43,134 nucleotides of DNA from Nanobdellota archaeon (GCA_021810345.1 JAJZIX010000006.1:1-43134), one strand, 5' to 3'; positions 17,421 through 28,414 are shown, numbered from the stretch's first letter. Numbers and translations are program-made. The notes: generated by a model not told the origin, from the letters alone.

Positions 17421-20120
17421 TCAGTTCCAGAATTCGCGGGTTTCTATGTAGTTCTTCTCGGCTTCTATGACTTTGTCGATAAGTTCGTCCTGGCTCTTGC
17501 TGTAGCTTGCAAGGATCCTGCTTGCAGTGGCCGGGCCAACACCATATGAGGCACCGACTATGCATGCTTTGCCGCTGTATGCCAGGTAAAGCGCGCCACT
17601 CTGCTTTATGCTGTCGAATATCCCTTTCTCCTCCTTTGTTAATTGCTTGTTTTTAAGTCCCTTGGTTATTATTGGCTGGTACACATCCTTGTACTTCGCT
17701 TTGTAGAAACCTATATACTTGGAGTGGCATTTCCTGCACTGCAGACCGTCTGCATCGCCCGCATTCATCTCGCCAATCTTGTATCCGCAGTTAAGACACT
17801 GCAGCTCCATTCTGGTAGCTTTGAGCCTTTCAATCACCATCTCCCTGAGCGCTTTCTTCGCCTCCTCCGGTTTCATTATCGACCCGCCATATGTATTCTC
17901 CAGGCCTTCGTAAGTCAATGGGGAAGCGGGGCCGTCGTTTATCGTGACTTTTATACTTCCATCCTTTATCCCTTTGAGCACGTCGACTAGCCCTTTGAAG
18001 TCTATCTTATCCCTGAAAAGTTCATTGTAGGTTTCATCTTCGATTATACTGCCCTTGTACATGTCAATTAGCGTGCGGAGGTGCATTTTTGTGAAATCCG
18101 CATATTTGTTTATGACTCCCATCCTCTTTGCTACATTTAGGAACCTGTACTCATAAAGGGAGGTGCGGCTTAGTCCTTCCTTTACTAGCGTTTCTGGGTC
18201 ATCTATCGTCGAGATTATACTCTGGAGCTGTTTCAAGGGGAAAAGTATCTTTACTATGACCCTGTACGGGTCTATCTTGGTTATAACGCTCTCACCCGTG
18301 GCCATTGATATCTTTGCCGATAGGGCTTTTGAAAACGCCTCATTGACCTTATTACCAAAAGTTGAGTGTATAACTGCATATTCACGTACCCTCTCTATCA
18401 GGATATTGTGCTTGTCTGGAATAACAAAGTTGTCATTCTGCTCCTGTAGCACGGAAAACTTGCTTGCATACCGATGCCTCAGCTCGCCGGCTGCCTCCGC
18501 CACGAACCTATGGACCGGCATAAGCTCTCCCTCCCACGCAGGTATTGCACCAATTGAATTGTGCGCCCTTATCACACTGATCTTAGATTGCTCAACCTTG
18601 ACTATCTTCCATGTCTCTCCACGCATCACGAAGCTCTCCCCTTCTTTTCCGTGCTCTGCAACGAACTCTTCATCAAGCACGCCCATCCTCTTGTTCAGCT
18701 GCGAATCTATCACAAAGTAAGTCTTGCGGTTTGGTATTGAGGAGATGTTGCTTATATAGAACAAAAGCCCCCTCCTCGTGCGCACAAGGCCGTCTCCGTA
18801 GTATCTCAGCATGTAATGCTTGATCAGGAAATCAAGCGTGCTGTTGAAAGTTTTTTTATCCAGATCCTTGTAGGCGTATGATCTCTTTATCAGCGCATAA
18901 ATATCTGCCTGCTTTGTAATCCCCTGCATTACGATTCCGACTATCTGGTGCGCCAATATATCGAGGCTTCCCATAGGGAGGTTTATGACCTCGAGCTTGT
19001 TTTCCTGCCTGCATTTCTCTATTGCCTGGCTTTCGAGGTAGTCATCGACGTTTATTGTCAGTATCTTGCCTACTGCAATGCCTTCCTGTCTGTGATTTGA
19101 CCTGCCAACCCTTTGGATCAGTTTTATCACCTGCCTCGGAGACATATACTGTATCACCAGGTCTACATCGCCTATATCTATCCCCAGCTCCAGCGAGCTC
19201 GTTGCTATCATCAAGTCTATGTCCCCTACCTTGAACTTGTTCTCTATCTCCATGCGCACTTCCTTGGAAAGCGAGCTGTGGTGGACCTCCATCTTCTTGT
19301 CTTTTAGGAATTTCGCAAGCCTGGACCCAAGCAGTTCAGCGGTTTCGCGCGTATTTGTAAAAATCAAGGTAGATTTTGAGCTGCTTATCTCCTTTTCTAT
19401 ATACCTTAAAGAGGTGGCAACGATCTCGTTTACTTCCTGCTTTTTTGCTACGTTTTCATCTCCTTCCTCAATGCTCGGATAGATCACTTTTACGTCATAT
19501 TTTTTGTCTCCTTCGAATGAGATGCTTTCCGTGCATCCAAGGAATCTTTTGGTCTCTTCAAAGTCGCTTATCGTCGCACTTATGCCTACTATCTGGAAAT
19601 CTGCTATGGTCTTCAGTCTCTCTAGCCCGACGCTGAACTGCGTTCCCCTCTTTGATTCCATAAGGCTTTGGACCTCATCCACTATCATGAACTTCAGGTT
19701 CTTCATGTGCTCCATCATCTTTTTGCTTAGGAACATAGATTGGAGCGTTTCAGGTGTGGTTATAAGGCAGTGCGGAGGCTGGCTTACTTGGTTTGCTCTT
19801 TCGTAGGCTGAGGTGTCCCCGTGCCTTACGTCTATCTCCACGCCGAATTTGTTGCCTATATTTATTATATTCTTAAATACGTCCCTGTTGAGAGATCTTA
19901 GCGGAGTGATGTATAATAACTGTACTCCCGGCTTGTCTATATCTATCCTGTCGAGCATCGGTAGAAACGCCGCCAACGTTTTTCCGTACCCGGTTGGTGC
20001 TCTTATCACTATGTTTTTTCCCGATGCTATGCTCGGGATCACTTCCTTTTGTATTCTTGTCAGCTCGGTGAAGCCAAAATCAGTTATTATCTTTTGTAGT
20101 TTTGGCGATAGAGTTTCCAT
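17421..20120 (-). CDS. lhr: Lhr-type DEAD/DEAH helicase with zinc-ribbon
   Basis: APTGYGKTLAAFLP, IVDEVQSL, GISATISD, QRVGRSNHRQEG; zinc-ribbon CLNCGYKIGEM...CRKCHSKY. METLSPKLQKI is the likelier start. Confidence 0.88.
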   Translation of the reverse strand: METLSPKLQKIITDFGFTELTRIQKEVIPSIASGKNIVIRAPTGYGKTLAAFLPMLDRIDIDKPGVQLLYITPLRSLNRDVFKNIINIGNKFGVEIDVRHGDTSAYERANQVSQPPHCLITTPETLQSMFLSKKMMEHMKNLKFMIVDEVQSLMESKRGTQFSVGLERLKTIADFQIVGISATISDFEETKRFLGCTESISFEGDKKYDVKVIYPSIEEGDENVAKKQEVNEIVATSLRYIEKEISSSKSTLIFTNTRETAELLGSRLAKFLKDKKMEVHHSSLSKEVRMEIENKFKVGDIDLMIATSSLELGIDIGDVDLVIQYMSPRQVIKLIQRVGRSNHRQEGIAVGKILTINVDDYLESQAIEKCRQENKLEVINLPMGSLDILAHQIVGIVMQGITKQADIYALIKRSYAYKDLDKKTFNSTLDFLIKHYMLRYYGDGLVRTRRGLLFYISNISSIPNRKTYFVIDSQLNKRMGVLDEEFVAEHGKEGESFVMRGETWKIVKVEQSKISVIRAHNSIGAIPAWEGELMPVHRFVAEAAGELRHRYASKFSVLQEQNDNFVIPDKHNILIERVREYAVIHSTFGNKVNEAFSKALSAKISMATGESVITKIDPYRVIVKILFPLKQLQSIISTIDDPETLVKEGLSRTSLYEYRFLNVAKRMGVINKYADFTKMHLRTLIDMYKGSIIEDETYNELFRDKIDFKGLVDVLKGIKDGSIKVTINDGPASPLTYEGLENTYGGSIMKPEEAKKALREMVIERLKATRMELQCLNCGYKIGEMNAGDADGLQCRKCHSKYIGFYKAKYKDVYQPIITKGLKNKQLTKEEKGIFDSIKQSGALYLAYSGKACIVGASYGVGPATASRILASYSKSQDELIDKVIEAEKNYIETREFWN

Positions 20121-20154
20121 ATAGAGATTTAAATCAGCAGCGCTAAGATTATTT

Positions 20155-21390
20155 ATGGTGTCCAAGCTTAATAACATTATCAACAGAGCGTACAGGGAGT
20201 TTGTCCCAAAAAAGGCGAATGAACTTAAGGTTACGAAGATAGCCGACAAGATCAGAAGTTATTTGGATAGCTCTCTGAAGCGGCTCGGCATAAGCGCAGA
20301 GATAGAATTTGGCGGGTCTTATGCGAAGAACACCTGGATAAATAAGGAGAGCGACATAGACATATTTGTAATTTTCAACTCAGAAGCAGAGACTAAATTA
20401 CTCAAAAGACTAGTCCCCAAGTCTTTCATGGAAGCACATGGAAGCAGACTCTATTTTAGGGGAAAAATCAGTGGCATAACCATAGAGGTTGTCCCGCTTG
20501 TAAAGTTTACTGACAGGTCAAAAGTGGAAAACTCTATAGATCTGTCGATTCTGCACGAGAGATATATTAGGGATAAGCTCAGTGATAATCTGAGGAAGGA
20601 CGTAATAATACTAAAGCGCTTCTGTAAGGCTAATGACTGCTATGGCTCGGAGACCTACAAGCATGGCTTCTCCGGTTATGCTTTGGAGCTTCTGGTAATA
20701 AACTATGGGGGGTTTGTCCCTCTGTTGAAGGCAGTGGATTACTGGTACCAGGATATGGTGATAGACATCGGCGGGCATTACAATAGCGAGGCCCAGGCGC
20801 GTTCAGCAATCGGAAAGCAGGAAGCCCCCATGGTGCTTATTGATCCGACAAACCCTAAGAGGAACATATGCGGCTCCCTCAACCAGGACAACTTTGTGAA
20901 ATTCATCTTTGCGTGCAAGAGGCTTTTGGTTTTTCCCTCATTCTCGATGTTTCAGAATCATGACATGGAAAAGGAGATCAAAAACCTATCAAAAGCGAGG
21001 CGATCCAAGCTATTCATTTACGAGACGAAGATCCTGGAGCCAAGAGACACTTTCCTTTCAAAATACAACAAGGCGCTGGATAGGCTGCTCCGCGAGCTGA
21101 GCGCAAATGACGTAGAAATATACAGTTGCAATGTGGATTATGGTACGTCAAAGGCGAAGCTTTTTCTAGAGATAAAGAATATCCCATCGACCGCAGCCAG
21201 GCCAGTTTCTGGGCCTAAAGTTTGGTTAGAGTCGAAGAAACTGGGCGATTTTCTAAAGGTCCACAATGAAGTTTATTTAAGAGGTGACAGCCTCTATTAT
21301 GACAAGAAATACGGAATAAAAAACTTTAATATAGCTATAAAGACAAGTATTGTAAAATACATGTCTGAAAAGGCTGTGTTAAAAATTTGA
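20155..21390 (+). CDS. cca: CCA-adding enzyme (archaeal class I tRNA nucleotidyltransferase)
   Basis: FGGSYAKNTWINKESDIDIFVIF nucleotidyltransferase motif; ILKRFCKANDCYGSETYKHGFSGYALELLVINYGGF. Confidence 0.93.
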   Translation: MVSKLNNIINRAYREFVPKKANELKVTKIADKIRSYLDSSLKRLGISAEIEFGGSYAKNTWINKESDIDIFVIFNSEAETKLLKRLVPKSFMEAHGSRLYFRGKISGITIEVVPLVKFTDRSKVENSIDLSILHERYIRDKLSDNLRKDVIILKRFCKANDCYGSETYKHGFSGYALELLVINYGGFVPLLKAVDYWYQDMVIDIGGHYNSEAQARSAIGKQEAPMVLIDPTNPKRNICGSLNQDNFVKFIFACKRLLVFPSFSMFQNHDMEKEIKNLSKARRSKLFIYETKILEPRDTFLSKYNKALDRLLRELSANDVEIYSCNVDYGTSKAKLFLEIKNIPSTAARPVSGPKVWLESKKLGDFLKVHNEVYLRGDSLYYDKKYGIKNFNIAIKTSIVKYMSEKAVLKI

Positions 21391-21462
21391 GCCCGAATAG
21401 CTCAACGGCAGAGCATTTGGCTGTTAACCAAAGGGTTGCAGGTTCGAATCCTGCTTCGGGCG
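21391..21462 (+). tRNA. tRNA-Asn(GTT)
   Basis: GCCCGAA/TTCGGGC acceptor; TTTGG-CTGTTAA-CCAAA; T arm GCAGG-TTCGAAT-CCTGC. Confidence 0.94.
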
Positions 21463-21511
21463 CTTAGACTCTATGTGCTTGTTTCTCTGCTACTTGTGGT
21501 CAAGATATATA

Positions 21512-22699
21512 TTAGGAAAGCCCAGTATCCTGGTAATTACTTGTAAACAGAACATCTGAAACAATTCCATTTTTATTATTTCCGCTGTAATCGACAGCTG
21601 AACCATTCAAGGGCCAAAATACATCTATATCCATTCCGCCAATGGGCTTACCGGTTAATCCACTTATATATAATTGTTTTATTTGTGCAGGCGAAAGAGA
21701 ACTGTTATAGTATTGAAAGTTACTAACAAAACCATCTATTGTAGATACTATACTTGGGGTATTATCTGAGGCGTAGACGCTAGTGGGATGCCCATTTGGA
21801 TAACCTAAATAAAAACATACACTGCCAGGCGGCCAGCTTTCTGCCCCCGTATTAGATGAAACTAAATCCCCATCTATATACAAAGAATCATTATCAGTGG
21901 CGTTGTTATAAGACAGAACTGTATAGTACCATTCTCCTTGGTGTACACTTGGACTTACAAGGTCAGGAAGACTCCATACTGATCCCCAGATAACTCCTGA
22001 GTTTAGGCCTAAGGGTGACATAGAGCCTGTGCAAAGTAATTGAATGAAGGGCTGCACAGAATTCACATTAGATATTGAATTCATATAAACCCACATCGAA
22101 AATGTTTTTGGTGAATTCGTTTCCATAGCTAAATTACTTATTTCTATTGTGCTTATCGGCGAACTACCCCCATCGGTTGAATTTTGACCAAAGAATTCAG
22201 CTACATATTTCGGTAAAATTAAAGAAGAAGACGTTCCAGAAACCGTTCCACTCGAGATATATGGTCCCGGGAATGTCTGACTTGGTTCAGTGTAGTTTAC
22301 CGTCACGGCCAGAGAATAGCGCGAGCCTGCTGCCGGACAGATGTTTGGAACTGAGAATATATAACTCGAAGTAGGCTGGATTATTGGATTTGGGTCCACG
22401 GTTGAATTTGGCTTAAATGTAGATATCTGGCCCGTGGATGATTTTGCTGTGACGCTGGTGATATTTATAGGATAACCTGTCGAGTCCCCTAAGCTTATCC
22501 TTAATATTCCATTAGCAGTGCACTCTCCAGTAACACTGCCCAGATTGGAGAAACCGATTACTGTTGAGGACAATGAGGATGCTGGAGAAAATATCCCCAG
22601 ACTGTATAAAACACCTGCAACTATAACAATGACAAGTATGGCCCAGCCATAAGTCATCATATACTCCAGTGCTGATTGGGATTTTCGTGGTAGACTCAT
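21512..22699 (-). CDS. Class III signal peptide surface protein with LamG-like domain (copy 2)
   Basis: MSLPRKSQSALEYMMTYGWAILVIVIVAGVLYSLGIFSP; FSMWVYMNS..., SLYIDGDLVSS, VFWPLNGSAVDYSGNNKNGIVSD. Confidence 0.85.
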   Translation of the reverse strand: MSLPRKSQSALEYMMTYGWAILVIVIVAGVLYSLGIFSPASSLSSTVIGFSNLGSVTGECTANGILRISLGDSTGYPINITSVTAKSSTGQISTFKPNSTVDPNPIIQPTSSYIFSVPNICPAAGSRYSLAVTVNYTEPSQTFPGPYISSGTVSGTSSSLILPKYVAEFFGQNSTDGGSSPISTIEISNLAMETNSPKTFSMWVYMNSISNVNSVQPFIQLLCTGSMSPLGLNSGVIWGSVWSLPDLVSPSVHQGEWYYTVLSYNNATDNDSLYIDGDLVSSNTGAESWPPGSVCFYLGYPNGHPTSVYASDNTPSIVSTIDGFVSNFQYYNSSLSPAQIKQLYISGLTGKPIGGMDIDVFWPLNGSAVDYSGNNKNGIVSDVLFTSNYQDTGLS

Positions 22700-22896
22700 A
22701 TGATAGAGAAGGCAAGAGGAAATAAATAGTTTTAATCAGAAAGGCAAATTCTAGAGAGAAGTAAGTTTCGCTCTATTTTGATGTGCGACTTAGGTTTTAT
22801 TATCTTGGAAGATTTAGATATAATGAATTTTATTAGAAGTATAAACGAAAAGAGACCTTAACTAATTAAATCCGTTCCACTTCGGGTGCTTATCTT

Positions 22897-24042
22897 CTAT
22901 TTGTTTGTCTCTCTAGGCAGAAGCGGTATAAACAGTATCGAAACTACAAGCACAGCAGCCATATAATACATCGATATGGTGATAGTTGTGAATGTCAGAA
23001 AGAAAGTCATCAATCCTACACCAAATGCCCCCCCAAGGATATTACCTACTCCCCACACCATACCATAAGCGCGGGAGTAGTACTTCTCTGGCACCAGCTG
23101 GTAGGTGTAATCAAGCAGGACAGAGAATCCATTGAAAAGCACGAAAGCGATTATTGCATACAATAAAGTTAGAAGAATGATGTTGCTAGTGGATAGAAAC
23201 GCAAGAAAAGCAAACAGCGTAATCACCGACGTGAGGGAAATAGTGTATTTTCCTCCTTTTTTGGATGTCATATACCCGAAGAAGGGCTGGCCAGCTATAG
23301 CGGGTATGAAGCTTAGCGTTAGTATCACACCTGTCAGCTCAGCCGAGCCGGTTATATGGTCAAGGTACGCCGCAACGAAAGTGACAGATCCCATTAGGAA
23401 TGCGCCCTTGACGAACACGGGAGCAACCACGCGGTAAAGGGTGCTTCTCACTTCCTTTGGTGTTGGTATTTTGGCGCGCTTTACAATAGGTTCTTTGTAT
23501 ATTCTTCTGAAGCCCCGCAACCCAAAGTATACTGCGAGCGCAAGAATCCAAGTATACACAGCAAGAACTTCAACTCCGGCGAAAGTCCCAAGCTCTATGA
23601 TGAAAAAAGTAATCAGAGAAGGCACGAGCGCCCTGCCGACGCTGCCCGCACCCCCGTTTATGCCGAGGAAGGTACCAAGTTTATCTTTTTTGTAGGAAAA
23701 AGACAGAACCGTCGCCCCAAGCGGGTGATAGAAGGCCTGCCCCGCGCCAAGGGCCACTGATCCCAATAAAACCAGCGGCAAATAAGCCCCAGGATAAAGG
23801 AAAACCACGCCGAATATAGAGGCAGCCGCAGCTTCCAACCCTATGCCTAAGGTTATCAAAGCCGCGTCTCTGTTGATTCTATCAGCTATTCTTCCGATAG
23901 GGAGACTGATTGCGCCATAAAGAACGTTGTAGATTATGGCGTTTACGCCTAAAAAGGCAAGGCTGACGTCCGGCAGCTTCGAGAAATAGACTATAAGGAT
24001 AGAAAACAGAAGGAAGTTCCCATCGTTGGCGAAGTGCGCCAA
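22897..24042 (-). CDS. MFS transporter
   Basis: 12-TM pattern, GRIADRINRDAALI, GYMTSKKGGKYTISL. Start codon uncertain: TTG at 24042, frame open further upstream. Confidence 0.85.
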   Translation of the reverse strand: MAHFANDGNFLLFSILIVYFSKLPDVSLAFLGVNAIIYNVLYGAISLPIGRIADRINRDAALITLGIGLEAAAASIFGVVFLYPGAYLPLVLLGSVALGAGQAFYHPLGATVLSFSYKKDKLGTFLGINGGAGSVGRALVPSLITFFIIELGTFAGVEVLAVYTWILALAVYFGLRGFRRIYKEPIVKRAKIPTPKEVRSTLYRVVAPVFVKGAFLMGSVTFVAAYLDHITGSAELTGVILTLSFIPAIAGQPFFGYMTSKKGGKYTISLTSVITLFAFLAFLSTSNIILLTLLYAIIAFVLFNGFSVLLDYTYQLVPEKYYSRAYGMVWGVGNILGGAFGVGLMTFFLTFTTITISMYYMAAVLVVSILFIPLLPRETNK

Positions 24043-24098
24043 AGAAGTGAAAACTAACGCGCGTTTGCTGCTTGTTTTTTCCGTATCGAAAAGCCGTG

Positions 24099-25022
24099 TT
24101 ATATTTTCAGGGATTCTAACACTGGCTGTATATCAGTGGCTGGCCTGCCCTTATCATCTGCTATCTTCTGTGTTAAAGGTGGCACCATCCCTCTCTTCTG
24201 CAGCCTGCTTTCAAATATATCCGGATCCTCATTTTGGAAGAAAATTCCGACGTGCATGTTGTCCGGATCCTCATTCAGGAGCAGATTTATCGCCTGAAGC
24301 TTTTTTTGGTTTACCTCTTCCCTGTTGCTAGGGTCCTTTACCACACCGTCATATCCGTCTGGCAAAGGCTTAGTATGCGCATTGAACCATGCAGCCGAAG
24401 TGAACTCAGGATTGTAGGTGGGGCATCCTTGCAGTATATCTACCAGTGCAAGCCCTTTGTGCTGTATAGCCTTTGTCATTATATCAGAAAGCTCGTTGAC
24501 CTTGTAGCTTTGCGCCCTTGCGACAAAATTGTATCCGGACATTATTGCCAATGACAGCGGGTTTAGGGCCCCATTTATGTTCGGTTCTGGCAGTGATTTT
24601 GTTTTTCTCCCCTCTGGAAGCGTTGGGCTGGCCTGCCCCTTTGTCAGTGAATAGACCCCGTTGTCGTGGATGAACAGCTTTATGTCATTGTTCCTCCTGC
24701 CTGCGCTTATGAAATGTCCTACCCCTATACCGTAAGTGTCGCCGTCTCCGCTGTCTATCAGGACGTTTAGATCGGGGTTTGCCATCTTTATCCCTTCTGC
24801 GAATGGTATCGCCCTCCCATGTAGGGTATGAACTCCGTTTACATTCACGAAATGCGGAAGTTTTGATGAACAGCCTATGCCTGAAACTATCACGGTTTTG
24901 TTTGGGTTTAAGTTTGCTTTCATTATCGCATTTTTGACAGCCAGTACTATGCCTGCATCGCCACAGCCTGGACACCAGTCATTGAATTCATTCGATGTCA
25001 AGCCCTTAACATCAGTAGCCAT
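24099..25022 (-). CDS. korB: 2-oxoacid:ferredoxin oxidoreductase beta subunit
   Basis: NEFNDWCPGCGDAGIV, SGIGCSSKLPHFVNVNGVHTLHGRAIPFAEG, DSGDGDTYGIGVGHF TPP motif. Confidence 0.93.
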   Translation of the reverse strand: MATDVKGLTSNEFNDWCPGCGDAGIVLAVKNAIMKANLNPNKTVIVSGIGCSSKLPHFVNVNGVHTLHGRAIPFAEGIKMANPDLNVLIDSGDGDTYGIGVGHFISAGRRNNDIKLFIHDNGVYSLTKGQASPTLPEGRKTKSLPEPNINGALNPLSLAIMSGYNFVARAQSYKVNELSDIMTKAIQHKGLALVDILQGCPTYNPEFTSAAWFNAHTKPLPDGYDGVVKDPSNREEVNQKKLQAINLLLNEDPDNMHVGIFFQNEDPDIFESRLQKRGMVPPLTQKIADDKGRPATDIQPVLESLKI

Positions 25023-26862
25023 TGAGTATCACCTTCTTCTCTCCTTTTATGACCCTGTTGAGGGCATCTGAAACTTCATCGTATCTTACAAGCCTGCCAT
25101 TGTACTTGAGTATCTCATTTTGAATTACGAAGCCGGTTACCGAAGCTATATGCTGTTTCAGCTGTGCACTTGAATTCTCCTCCAGCACCACCGTTTTCTT
25201 TGCTTTTTTCAGTATCTCTTCGACCTCCTTTGGTAGGGGATAAATCAACTTGATCTGCAGCACCGATACGTTACTTTTTGATGCGCCCTCCATAACTGCA
25301 GCAGAAGGCCCGCCCCAAGTCACCACCAAAAGATCCGCCTTTGCAGGATCGCCTATCAGGTTGAACTTTTCATCTTGGCTTAAATCTGAAAGTATCTTAT
25401 CATACTTGCCGTTTCTTTTGTCCATCATCTTTATCCTGTTGTTTGGCTCCTCCGATATGTGGCCCCATTCATCGTGTTCGTCTCCGGCAAGCCAGAATAT
25501 TGCATTTGGATTTCCTGGGATTATCCTTTCGGATATGTTATCTTCTGTGAACTTGAATCTCTTGTAGTCTTTGTCCACGTTCTCCACGAGTTTTCCTCTG
25601 TCCACCTTGTAATTTTCTTTAATGTCGAGTATGGTCTTTTTGTCTATGTTTGTGGATCCCTGGGATATTGCCTTTTCGCCCAGCATTATCACTGGCAGCT
25701 GGTATCTCTCTGCGTAGTTAAAGGCCTCTGCGGTCATCTTTATGCTTTCTTCAATGTTCCCAGGGGCTAATACTATTCTGCCAAAGTCCCCATGCCCCTG
25801 ATGTATTGCAAACATTAAGTCTCCCTGTTCAGTTCTTGTAGGAAGACCTGTTGCCGGTGCGCCCCTCTGGTGGTCAACAAGTACTATCGGGATCTCATTC
25901 ATGCCAGCCCACGTCACAGTTTCTGTCATCAATGAGAAGCCGGGACCTGACGTTGAGCTTGATGCCCTTACACCCGCTATCGCTGCGCCCGTAGTCATTG
26001 AAAGCACTGCAAGTTCGCTTTCGGGCTGTATTACCCTTATTCCTAGCTCGGGATGCGACTCTATGAAGACGCTCTCATCACTTGCAGGTGTTATAGGGTA
26101 GTAAATCTGCATTTTGCATCCGGCTATGGCTTTGCCTAATGCCGTGGACACAAAGCCCTCCATATAAAGCTGCTCCCCATTGTCGGAAGAGTTAAGGTGT
26201 TTTGCCGGTTGCATCCCCTTGGATTTTAAGCTGGCTATCGTGGCTTTTGTTACCTCATCGTTTCTGCTCTCCAGGTATTCTATTGTCTGGCTGGACACTG
26301 ACACGTCAAGGTCGACCACAGTCTTCGGCTTTTTGGAGAATTCATCCTGTACTGCTGACACAATACTGTTCTCGTCGAATCCAAGCAAGTAAGCAGACAC
26401 GGTCACGCATATAATGTTCTTTGCTATCACGACCTCACTGGTGGGCCTGTTGAATTTCTTGGCAACTGCCGAGATTATTGAATCAAAATCTACATCCAGT
26501 ATGGTTATATCATTCCTGCTGATTTTTGACTTGTCGATCTTGCTGTCGACAATCAGAACCCCTCCCGGCGATATATCCCTTAGGTGGCCTTCATGTACGA
26601 TCTCTCCGCGCGGGTTTTTTTCGCCGAATACAGACTCGCTGTCGAAGAACACAGCCATATCGACTTTGCTTGGTATAGCTGAGACCTTCTTGTCGGATAT
26701 TCTCACTGTGAAGAAGCTGTGCATCCCTTCTATGTTTGAGAAGTACTCGCGGTAGCCGTATATGTTATAGCCGAACTTGACCATTATCCTGGAAAATAGG
26801 CTGAGCGCAGAGTCGATTCCGCTTCCTTGCTTACCGCCGGTCATCCAATTTATGTCTGTCAT
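25012..26862 (-). CDS. korA: 2-oxoacid:ferredoxin oxidoreductase alpha subunit (fused gamma-alpha)
   Basis: N-terminal gamma domain (WMTGGKQGSGIDSALSLF), then YYPITPASDESVFIESHPELGIRVIQPESELAVLSM. Overlaps korB by a few nt. Confidence 0.92.
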   Translation of the reverse strand: MTDINWMTGGKQGSGIDSALSLFSRIMVKFGYNIYGYREYFSNIEGMHSFFTVRISDKKVSAIPSKVDMAVFFDSESVFGEKNPRGEIVHEGHLRDISPGGVLIVDSKIDKSKISRNDITILDVDFDSIISAVAKKFNRPTSEVVIAKNIICVTVSAYLLGFDENSIVSAVQDEFSKKPKTVVDLDVSVSSQTIEYLESRNDEVTKATIASLKSKGMQPAKHLNSSDNGEQLYMEGFVSTALGKAIAGCKMQIYYPITPASDESVFIESHPELGIRVIQPESELAVLSMTTGAAIAGVRASSSTSGPGFSLMTETVTWAGMNEIPIVLVDHQRGAPATGLPTRTEQGDLMFAIHQGHGDFGRIVLAPGNIEESIKMTAEAFNYAERYQLPVIMLGEKAISQGSTNIDKKTILDIKENYKVDRGKLVENVDKDYKRFKFTEDNISERIIPGNPNAIFWLAGDEHDEWGHISEEPNNRIKMMDKRNGKYDKILSDLSQDEKFNLIGDPAKADLLVVTWGGPSAAVMEGASKSNVSVLQIKLIYPLPKEVEEILKKAKKTVVLEENSSAQLKQHIASVTGFVIQNEILKYNGRLVRYDEVSDALNRVIKGEKKVILNGY

Positions 26863-26880
26863 CCCTATCTATCCAGTTAT

Positions 26881-27198
26881 TCAGAGATTATCGTTCAGCC
26901 ACTTTGTCAGCTGATCTTTCTGCATAGCCCCTACAAAGCTGGCCTTAACTTCTCCTTTCTCTATGAGCAGCGTTGTTGGTATTGCCTCTATGCCGTATTT
27001 TTCTCCGAGTTCCTGGTTCTCGTCCACATTAACCTTTGCCAGTGCAAACTTGTCCTTCATGCTTTCCGATACTTCCTCTATTATAGGGGAGTACCATCTG
27101 CACGGCATGCACCATGGGGCCCACATGTCCACGATCACGGGCTTTTCAGACTTCAGAACGTCGTTTTCAAACTGTTCACTGTCTTTGATTTCTATCAT
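26881..27198 (-). CDS. Thioredoxin
   Basis: VIVDMWAPWCMPCRWYSP (WCMPC active site) and AIPTTLLIEKGE. Confidence 0.94.
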   Translation of the reverse strand: MIEIKDSEQFENDVLKSEKPVIVDMWAPWCMPCRWYSPIIEEVSESMKDKFALAKVNVDENQELGEKYGIEAIPTTLLIEKGEVKASFVGAMQKDQLTKWLNDNL

Positions 27199-27310
27199 AT
27201 CCCCTATAATATAACTAAACTATTTAACCTTTTCGTTTTTTGTCGCAAATTCTATGAACTTCCGGCTTAAACGCTTTTTAAAACCAAACACGTTGTATAA
27301 CTAGAAGAAT

Positions 27311-27913
27311 ATGCTCAAAAAATTGAAAGAACTACTGGCAGACGGCAGGGAAAGGGAAGACAGCAATATAAAAAGGAGACTTTATAATTTAGTTTCATAT
27401 CTGGAAGACGATGAGGGTGCGGACTACAAGAATCCGTTCGAGAAATACCTGAGGAAAATCCAAAAAACGTATTCGAGGCAGAGGTACAGAATCGAGCCAG
27501 TCCTGGAAAAGTTTAGGTTTTACATAGCTTCGGCGGCAAGCTTATCCATAGGAATATCAAACTGGAGCAAGGACTTTGCCGTCAACAACCCAGTGGCGGC
27601 GCCCCTGTTGAACCATGATGTGCTTTACTCTGGTATGCAATGGTATTCCATGGCTTTTCTGCAGGAGGCGGCCACGATCGGAGTCCTTGCCGCCACCGCT
27701 AAGAACAAGAAAATCGTCAACAAGCTCGCAGTGCTTTACGAAGCGGCAAGCTCATTGAATTTCTTTCTTTATTACAGGGAGATGACGGACAAGCTTTCTA
27801 TAACCCAGTATGGGCTGGAGTGGAATACAATATTCTTCTTTTTCCAGCTGCCGGTCTACTTCCTGCTTATAAGGTTTTATAAGGGCGGGAAGCAGAAGAG
27901 CGATAAATATTGA
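27311..27913 (+). CDS. Hypothetical protein with predicted TM segments
   Basis: Complete ORF, charged N-terminus, hydrophobic C-terminal half. Confidence 0.55.
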   Translation: MLKKLKELLADGREREDSNIKRRLYNLVSYLEDDEGADYKNPFEKYLRKIQKTYSRQRYRIEPVLEKFRFYIASAASLSIGISNWSKDFAVNNPVAAPLLNHDVLYSGMQWYSMAFLQEAATIGVLAATAKNKKIVNKLAVLYEAASSLNFFLYYREMTDKLSITQYGLEWNTIFFFFQLPVYFLLIRFYKGGKQKSDKY

Positions 27914-28028
27914 TTAGATCGCCAAAAAAGAAAATATATAAGCACGCAACTTATATCTTTATTGTAAAAATAGTGTGTTTGGCGTGCACTTTATCCCGCA
28001 AGGGGTATTATCATGCCGCTGGTGATTT

Positions 28029-28307
28029 ATGGCAAAGGTTACAGTTACAATATGTGACGTGTGTAAGCAGAAGATAGCTACAAGGACTTGCCCAGTTTGT
28101 GGCAGGGACCTGTGCGAAGCGGATACAAAATCCTTCTCAATCGATGTTGGGCTCAGGTTTGGGCAGAGAATGGAGATATATCACGGCTATATGTGTGAAG
28201 ACGATTACAAGAAGCTAGAACAGAACCTTGGTAAAACACTTAGCAAAGTGAGCGACAAGCTGAAGTCTGAGATAGACGGGATAGTTAAGGAAAGCGTGAG
28301 CAGCTGA
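28029..28307 (+). CDS. Small zinc-finger protein
   Basis: CDVCKQKIATRTCPVCGRDLCEAD: paired CxxC motifs. Confidence 0.65.
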   Translation: MAKVTVTICDVCKQKIATRTCPVCGRDLCEADTKSFSIDVGLRFGQRMEIYHGYMCEDDYKKLEQNLGKTLSKVSDKLKSEIDGIVKESVSS

Positions 28308-28414
28308 ACACCGGACCTATTTGCCGAAGTTGGCAGATACTTTCCACCAGGATTTTGACAGCCAAAGCCCGGCCTAAAAACACTTATAAACATAGTGCGT
28401 TTTAATCATTAAAT

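Noticed and set aside
17643-20124. Many plus-strand ORFs opposite the Lhr helicase
   Set aside because: Antisense to a clear helicase; no recognisable motifs.
27914-28028. Intergenic leader with GCACGC/GCGTGC inverted arms and a conserved-looking stretch before the zinc-finger ORF
   Set aside because: Short arms with a long loop; no recognised riboswitch or C/D box consensus; too weak to claim an RNA.
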